DNA from: Desulfonema limicola
GTDB lineage: Bacteria > Desulfobacterota > Desulfobacteria > Desulfobacterales > DYRC01
NCBI GenBank assembly: GCA_020718925.1
Contig: DYRC01000152.1
Location: forward strand, 1-9,303
Length of the DNA stretch: 9,303 nt
Direction: 5' to 3'
Shown piece after piece: positions 5,587-9,303 of this stretch. A model generated the notes under the pieces. It was not told where the DNA came from, ran no database searches, and saw only the letters and a program-made list of their open reading frames with translations. The stretch's first letter is position 1. Each line of letters opens with the position of its first letter. The position numbers were made by a program, and so were the translations under genes.

Positions 5587-7313
5587 TTCAAACTCCTTAC
5601 CATCCGGCGGGTTTCGGAAAGCAATTCGGTTCTCATGGTTTCATTCATCACTGCGCCGCTGAATTTGGCAGATTCGATCTTTTCCAACAACTCCGAAGCG
5701 AGCTTTGCCGTTTGTTCGGAATAGCCGAAGTTTTCCAAAATATTCATGGCTTCCGAATAAGTAAGCGATTCGCCTTTTGTTCCGGCCTTTGACAAAACAG
5801 CCGATACCAATGCCCGATAAAGCGCGGATAAAAATTCATCGCTGGAAAGCTTTGATGCCGAAGCTTCTTTCAATGCCTTTTCTGCACGGCGCATCATCAT
5901 TGTTGATGGGCTATCGTCTTTTCGACTGAATATCAGCGCGGCTTTCAATACAAGACACATCAGAATCGGCGCAAAAAAAAGCAGCGCAAACATCGGCAGC
6001 GTCATGGTTTTCTGAGTCTGAAGCGCGTCCAATTCTTCTTTTAATGGCAAAATATCTCTGCCTGTAAACTCCACCTTCTGTTTTAACGGCTTTCCATTTT
6101 CAGACGGCGCGGAATATATCCGGGGTGTTTCTTTTTCTTTAGCCGGTTGAACCTTTACCGTCAAGGGAATAGTTGCTTTGCTCTGATAGCTGCCTTTGGA
6201 AATATCGAAATAATTCAGACATATCTGATCCAAATGATATTCCCCTTCGCGTACCCCCACAAGCGCGGTGCGGAATACCTTTTGCCCTTTGTATCCGCTT
6301 TCTCCTATCTTAATATCATCTTGCGGCGCATCCTTATATGGCTTGAGCGCGTCAGGAACAGGAATCTGAGGCTCTTCCATATCTGTAATATTGCCCGTGC
6401 CGTCAACCGTAATTGAAAGCGTTGCAGAATCGCCCTCATTGATCTCGGCGTTTTCAAGAAAGGCGTGAATATCAAAGCTTCCGACAAGCCCGGAAAATTT
6501 TCCTTCGCCGGTGTAGGGCGGCAGGGGTTTTACATTGATTTTTATCGGATCGGTCTTAAATACACCGGGTTCAAGTTCTGTACCGCCGAAAAACGGATCA
6601 TTGAAAAACGGATCAGCTTTTCTGCGCGACATCATCAGATCAGCCTCCAACACCGCAGGCTCAATGATCTTTTCACCGGCACTGAGCGGAATCAGCACAA
6701 AACTGAGTTCCGTAACATTGTATTCCCTGCCCGAAACAACGGTTCTGTATGATTTGCGATCTTCATGCCGTTCAACGGTTTCTTTGGCGGTAAATCCTTT
6801 AAAGTCCGGCTTCTGAAATCTGGCATTGGCAAGCCGGACATTAACGAAAAACTTGAAGGTATAAATAATCTGTTCACCTTCATACGGTTCTGAATTTGAT
6901 ACCTGCGCTTCGACAAACAGATATTGACGCCGGTTATCAGCTTGCTGAGGCGTTTTGGAGACTTCGATAACAATTTCTTCTGTTTTGAATATCTTACCAT
7001 CTACCTTAACCTCTAACGGCGGAATTTTCAGCCGTCCTTCGGTTAATGGAATCAAAGTATAATTTTCAGCCGCTTCCCGCGACATCCGCCCATTGACAAT
7101 CTGAACGCTGCTGGTGGTTCCTCTGGAAATGACCTTGAAATCCCGGATCGGCGAAGTATCTGCCTTGCCGTCTCCGCCGCTTACAGATACGGTCAGTTGA
7201 AGCGATTCTCCCAAAGAAACCTGCGTCCTGTCGGCAAACGCGCGAACCTCTTGCGCCTCCGCAGAATACGGAATGAAAAGAGCAAAAAATATCGCGAATA
7301 ACAGGCGATTCAT
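5583..7313 (-). CDS. batD: BatD family protein
   Basis: The product is 576 aa. A signal peptide (1-20, ending SAEA) leads into a long periplasmic region of Ig-like beta-sandwich repeats. It opens with the BatD-typical 'v-A-x-v-dr-tqVslGesl-l-v' strand (23-43, AFADRTQVSLGESLQLTV). The hallmark DPFFNDPFF is at 234-242, encoded by two 13-bp direct copies of GAAAAACGGATCA on the + strand (6588-6600, 6603-6615). A single membrane helix (about 438-463) is followed by a cytoplasmic helical tail of about 110 residues. BatD proteins belong to the Bat operon first linked to aerotolerance in Bacteroides, and their biochemical role is unknown. The ATG overlaps the batBC stop by 1 nt (TAATG). A GGAG lies 11 nt upstream, so coupling is likely. 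Confidence 0.93.
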   Translation of the reverse strand: MNRLLFAIFFALFIPYSAEAQEVRAFADRTQVSLGESLQLTVSVSGGDGKADTSPIRDFKVISRGTTSSVQIVNGRMSREAAENYTLIPLTEGRLKIPPLEVKVDGKIFKTEEIVIEVSKTPQQADNRRQYLFVEAQVSNSEPYEGEQIIYTFKFFVNVRLANARFQKPDFKGFTAKETVERHEDRKSYRTVVSGREYNVTELSFVLIPLSAGEKIIEPAVLEADLMMSRRKADPFFNDPFFGGTELEPGVFKTDPIKINVKPLPPYTGEGKFSGLVGSFDIHAFLENAEINEGDSATLSITVDGTGNITDMEEPQIPVPDALKPYKDAPQDDIKIGESGYKGQKVFRTALVGVREGEYHLDQICLNYFDISKGSYQSKATIPLTVKVQPAKEKETPRIYSAPSENGKPLKQKVEFTGRDILPLKEELDALQTQKTMTLPMFALLFFAPILMCLVLKAALIFSRKDDSPSTMMMRRAEKALKEASASKLSSDEFLSALYRALVSAVLSKAGTKGESLTYSEAMNILENFGYSEQTAKLASELLEKIESAKFSGAVMNETMRTELLSETRRMVRSLK

Positions 7314-9148
7314 TACCAGTCTTTCTCCACACGGCGTTTCTGATATGCCGGAATCATTGCTTTTCCCGGCTGATCTGTGAGGCGGTTCAATGCGCGTTCC
7401 GCCTGACGCTGCCCTTCGGTATTATCCGGCTTTTTATCGGTCGGATTTGTCGGATCTGCCTGCACGGTTTTTGCCTCATTTTCAGCAGCCTTATCCGGTT
7501 TGGGATCAGGCGCGGTTCCTGTTTTATCGCCTTTATCTTCCTGAGGCTCAGAGCCTTGCTCCGGCTTTTCTTTCTTCTCATCAGAAGGCGTATCATTCAT
7601 GTCGGATTTGCCTTTTTCACCCGGCTTATCCTGATTTTTCTCAGCATCTTCTTTTTTATCATCAGACGGTTTTTTTTGCAAATCCTGTTCTTTGCCGTCT
7701 TTATCGTCTTTTTTGTTCTGATCCTCTTGTTTCTTCTGCTCTTCGAGCTTTTTCTGCTCAATCATTTTTTTCGCAAATTCAAGATTTTCTTTGGCTTGGG
7801 TGTCATTGGGATCAAGTTTTAACACCGCTTCATAATGTTTGACAGAATCTTCAAGCTTTCCCTTGCGATAATCAGCATTTCCGAGATTATACAAGGCTTT
7901 TTGCCGAAGCTGCCGATTTTCGCTTTTGGCAGCCTGCCTGAAGCTGTTTGCAGCCTCGTCGTATTTTTCGAGTTTGTAATACGCGTTGCCGATATTGTAA
8001 AAAATTTCAGGTTTATCCGGATTCTGAAGCTGGGCGTCAATGAAATATTTCAGAGCCTTTTCATATTCTCCCTTCTGATAGGACTCCTCCCCGTTCCGAA
8101 TACTTCCGGCATACGCCGACGCATTAAATAACATTACAAGAAAAATCAGCATGATACCTTTCTTTTTTGAAGATATGAACAATTCAGCGATAAATACCAA
8201 CATTGCCAATGCCAACACCCACTGATAGCGGTCTTCCCACACCTGCCGCCGACCGCCGGAAAGTGTGGTTTTTTCCATTTTTCCGCGAATTTCCGTATTA
8301 TAAATCAGATCAAGCTCCATTCCCCCGGCGGCAGAGCGAACATAAGCCCCGCCGGTCAGAATAGCAATTTTTTTAAGCAGTTCCTCATCTAATTTGCTTA
8401 AAATGATCTTCCCCGAAGCGTCTTTTTTCAAGCCGCCATCGCTTTCAGGAACAGGAACGCCCCCATCTGTTCCGATGCCGATGGCAAACAGCTTTACATT
8501 TGCTTTTGTCAAAGCCTCTGCTGCCTCAACCGGATTGCTGCCGCCTGTATGCTCGCCGTCTGTAATCAGAATAATCGCTTTTTCAGTTTTGGCTTTTTCA
8601 TCAAACGCAGACAACGATACGCGCAGAGCCTCGCCGATGTCCGTTCCGCCGACCGGCAGCATGTCCGGCGTCAGCGTATTTAAAAAAATATGAAACGCAT
8701 TATAATCCAGCGTGAGCGGACATTGAAGAAACGCGGTTCCTGAGTATGCTGCCAGCCCGATTCGGTCTCCTTTGAGCATATTCAGCAGATCATAAATCTC
8801 CCGCTTGGCTTTGTCCAACCGAGTGGGCTTAATATCTGTCGCCAGCATACTTTTGGAACAATCCAAAGCCACAATAATATCAATGCCTTTGCGCTCAATT
8901 TCTTCCCAGCGATAGCCATATAAGGGACCTGACAGCGCAACCGCCATCAATCCCAGAGACGCCAAGATCAGCCCGTTTTTTATCCACCGCCGCCCCGCAT
9001 CCGCATCAGATGCAATAATTTCAAGCCCTTTTGGCGATGAATAACGGGATAAAATTTTTCTGCGCTTTCTGGCACCGTATATAAACGCCATCAGGAATAA
9101 AGGCAATACCCATATCAGAAACAGCATGTCAATTCTGGCAAATTTCAT
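7313..9148 (-). CDS. batB: Fused BatB-BatC protein: VWA domain, TPR repeats, charged tail
   Basis: The product is 611 aa. Helices at about 6-24 and 56-74 flank an Arg/Lys-rich cytoplasmic loop. A von Willebrand A domain (about 88-285) has a complete MIDAS: D96-x-S98-x-S100, T169 and D197 (ITDGEHTGG). A third helix is at about 306-325. Residues 327-347 then look like a second signal peptide (SSKKKG, a hydrophobic core, and AYA at 345-347). About three TPRs follow (353-450; FYNIGNAYYKLEKYDEAANSF is clear). Residues about 460-575 are a Lys/Glu/Asp/Gln/Pro low-complexity stretch. The end is the conserved RLTDQPGKAMIP...RRVEKDW (589-611). Topology by positive-inside puts VWA and TPR in the periplasm. 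In Bacteroides, batB and batC are separate genes; a VWA-TPR fusion is also known in Proteobacteria. The start matches the usual 'FA...LW-LP' N-terminus, though no good ribosome site precedes it. Whether batA lies upstream is unknown. Confidence 0.92.
   Translation of the reverse strand: MKFARIDMLFLIWVLPLFLMAFIYGARKRRKILSRYSSPKGLEIIASDADAGRRWIKNGLILASLGLMAVALSGPLYGYRWEEIERKGIDIIVALDCSKSMLATDIKPTRLDKAKREIYDLLNMLKGDRIGLAAYSGTAFLQCPLTLDYNAFHIFLNTLTPDMLPVGGTDIGEALRVSLSAFDEKAKTEKAIILITDGEHTGGSNPVEAAEALTKANVKLFAIGIGTDGGVPVPESDGGLKKDASGKIILSKLDEELLKKIAILTGGAYVRSAAGGMELDLIYNTEIRGKMEKTTLSGGRRQVWEDRYQWVLALAMLVFIAELFISSKKKGIMLIFLVMLFNASAYAGSIRNGEESYQKGEYEKALKYFIDAQLQNPDKPEIFYNIGNAYYKLEKYDEAANSFRQAAKSENRQLRQKALYNLGNADYRKGKLEDSVKHYEAVLKLDPNDTQAKENLEFAKKMIEQKKLEEQKKQEDQNKKDDKDGKEQDLQKKPSDDKKEDAEKNQDKPGEKGKSDMNDTPSDEKKEKPEQGSEPQEDKGDKTGTAPDPKPDKAAENEAKTVQADPTNPTDKKPDNTEGQRQAERALNRLTDQPGKAMIPAYQKRRVEKDW
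8150..8162 (-). promoter_or_regulatory. Possible internal ribosome site and start for a separate BatC
   Basis: On the - strand GAAAGGT (8156-8162) sits just before an in-frame ATG at 8150-8152 (Met333 of the fusion); only 4 nt separate the GG (last base 8157) from the ATG. Initiation here would give a 279-aa protein starting with its own signal peptide and TPRs. The Shine-Dalgarno match is modest and the spacing short, so this is only a candidate. Confidence 0.25.
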
Positions 9149-9199
9149 ATTAATTCAGTTTTTTTCAGCGATTATCTTTGATGAATCGGATTTCGGAAG

Positions 9200-9228
9200 A
9201 TTATAACGGATTTTCAGGATAAAAACAA
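9200..9228 (-). promoter_or_regulatory. Predicted sigma70-type promoter of the bat operon
   Basis: On the - strand TTGTTT (9223-9228, 4 of 6 to consensus) is followed by a 17-nt spacer and a perfect TATAAT (9200-9205). The expected start is near 9193, giving a leader of about 45 nt before the ATG at 9148. The leader holds no obvious Shine-Dalgarno sequence close to the ATG. Confidence 0.6.
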
Positions 9229-9303
9229 TCCTTTAATGATTTCAATCATCCCATTGTCTGAAGACACGGGCTATTCATAGTTCATCTCGCTCATAAAACA
9301 CCC
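9229..9303. other. Upstream edge region without a recognisable gene
   Basis: Apart from the palindrome, nothing is recognised. On the - strand the three frames all reach stops soon after the window edge (for example TAG at 9271-9273), so an upstream gene of the same strand could end here, but no frame is long enough to identify. Confidence 0.4.
9236..9249. repeat. Palindrome upstream of the bat promoter (possible operator)
   Basis: ATGATT-TC-AATCAT has perfect 6-nt arms around a 2-nt centre and lies 7 nt upstream of the -35 of the bat promoter. That position suits an activator or repressor site. No known regulator consensus is matched with confidence. Confidence 0.35.

Noticed and set aside
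6588..6615. Two direct copies of GAAAAACGGATCA as a possible regulatory or mobile repeat
   Set aside because: They encode the conserved DPFF-N-DPFF motif of BatD, so protein sequence explains the repeat.
7390..7842. Long + strand open frames opposite the batBC charged tail
   Set aside because: They lie antisense to Lys/Glu-rich low-complexity coding sequence, which keeps complementary frames open (rich in Leu, Phe and Ser). They show no domain, and the - strand protein is clearly real.

Overview
The window carries eight protein genes, one of them cut by the left edge, in a dense, roughly balanced-GC bacterial layout. I see no rRNA, tRNA, insertion sequence or CRISPR array. Signal peptides, a BatB/C-D-E envelope cluster, a PilZ protein and an RF2 of proteobacterial length point to a Gram-negative bacterium. 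A Desulfobacterota-like (former deltaproteobacterial) host is my best guess from gene content, but this is inference and not proven by the sequence.

Region 1 (1-1012): the tail of a VapC-like PIN-domain gene on the + strand converges with a short-chain dehydrogenase/reductase (SDR) homologue on the - strand. The SDR has lost the catalytic lysine of YxxxK and departs from other family motifs. A near-consensus promoter ends so close to its ATG that a leaderless mRNA is predicted.

Region 2 (1013-4081, + strand): a divergent intergenic region leads into a tight three-gene run. First is a two-helix membrane protein with a DUF2760-like cytoplasmic domain. Next is prfB, encoding peptide chain release factor 2 through the classic CUU-UGA-C programmed +1 frameshift. 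Last is a protein joining helical (TPR-like) repeats, a cyclic-nucleotide-binding fold and a PilZ (c-di-GMP) domain. Gaps are 21 and 13 nt, so co-transcription is likely.

Region 3 (9303 down to 4095, - strand): a well-formed sigma70-type promoter at 9200-9228, with a palindrome just upstream, drives a Bat (Bacteroides aerotolerance-type) operon. It encodes a fused BatB-BatC protein (VWA plus TPR), then BatD, BatE and a PP2C-family protein phosphatase. The genes overlap by 1 nt and 4 nt and are then spaced by 7 nt, so they look translationally coupled. The Bat proteins would form an envelope complex with VWA, TPR and SH3 modules facing the periplasm, while the phosphatase would act in the cytoplasm. 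The operon converges on the prfB operon with only 13 nt between the two stop codons.

The most notable items are the degenerate SDR with its predicted leaderless transcript, the PilZ/CNB fusion behind prfB, the BatB-BatC fusion that keeps an internal signal peptide and possible internal start, and the PP2C gene attached to the bat operon. I did not find a clearly new multi-gene system.
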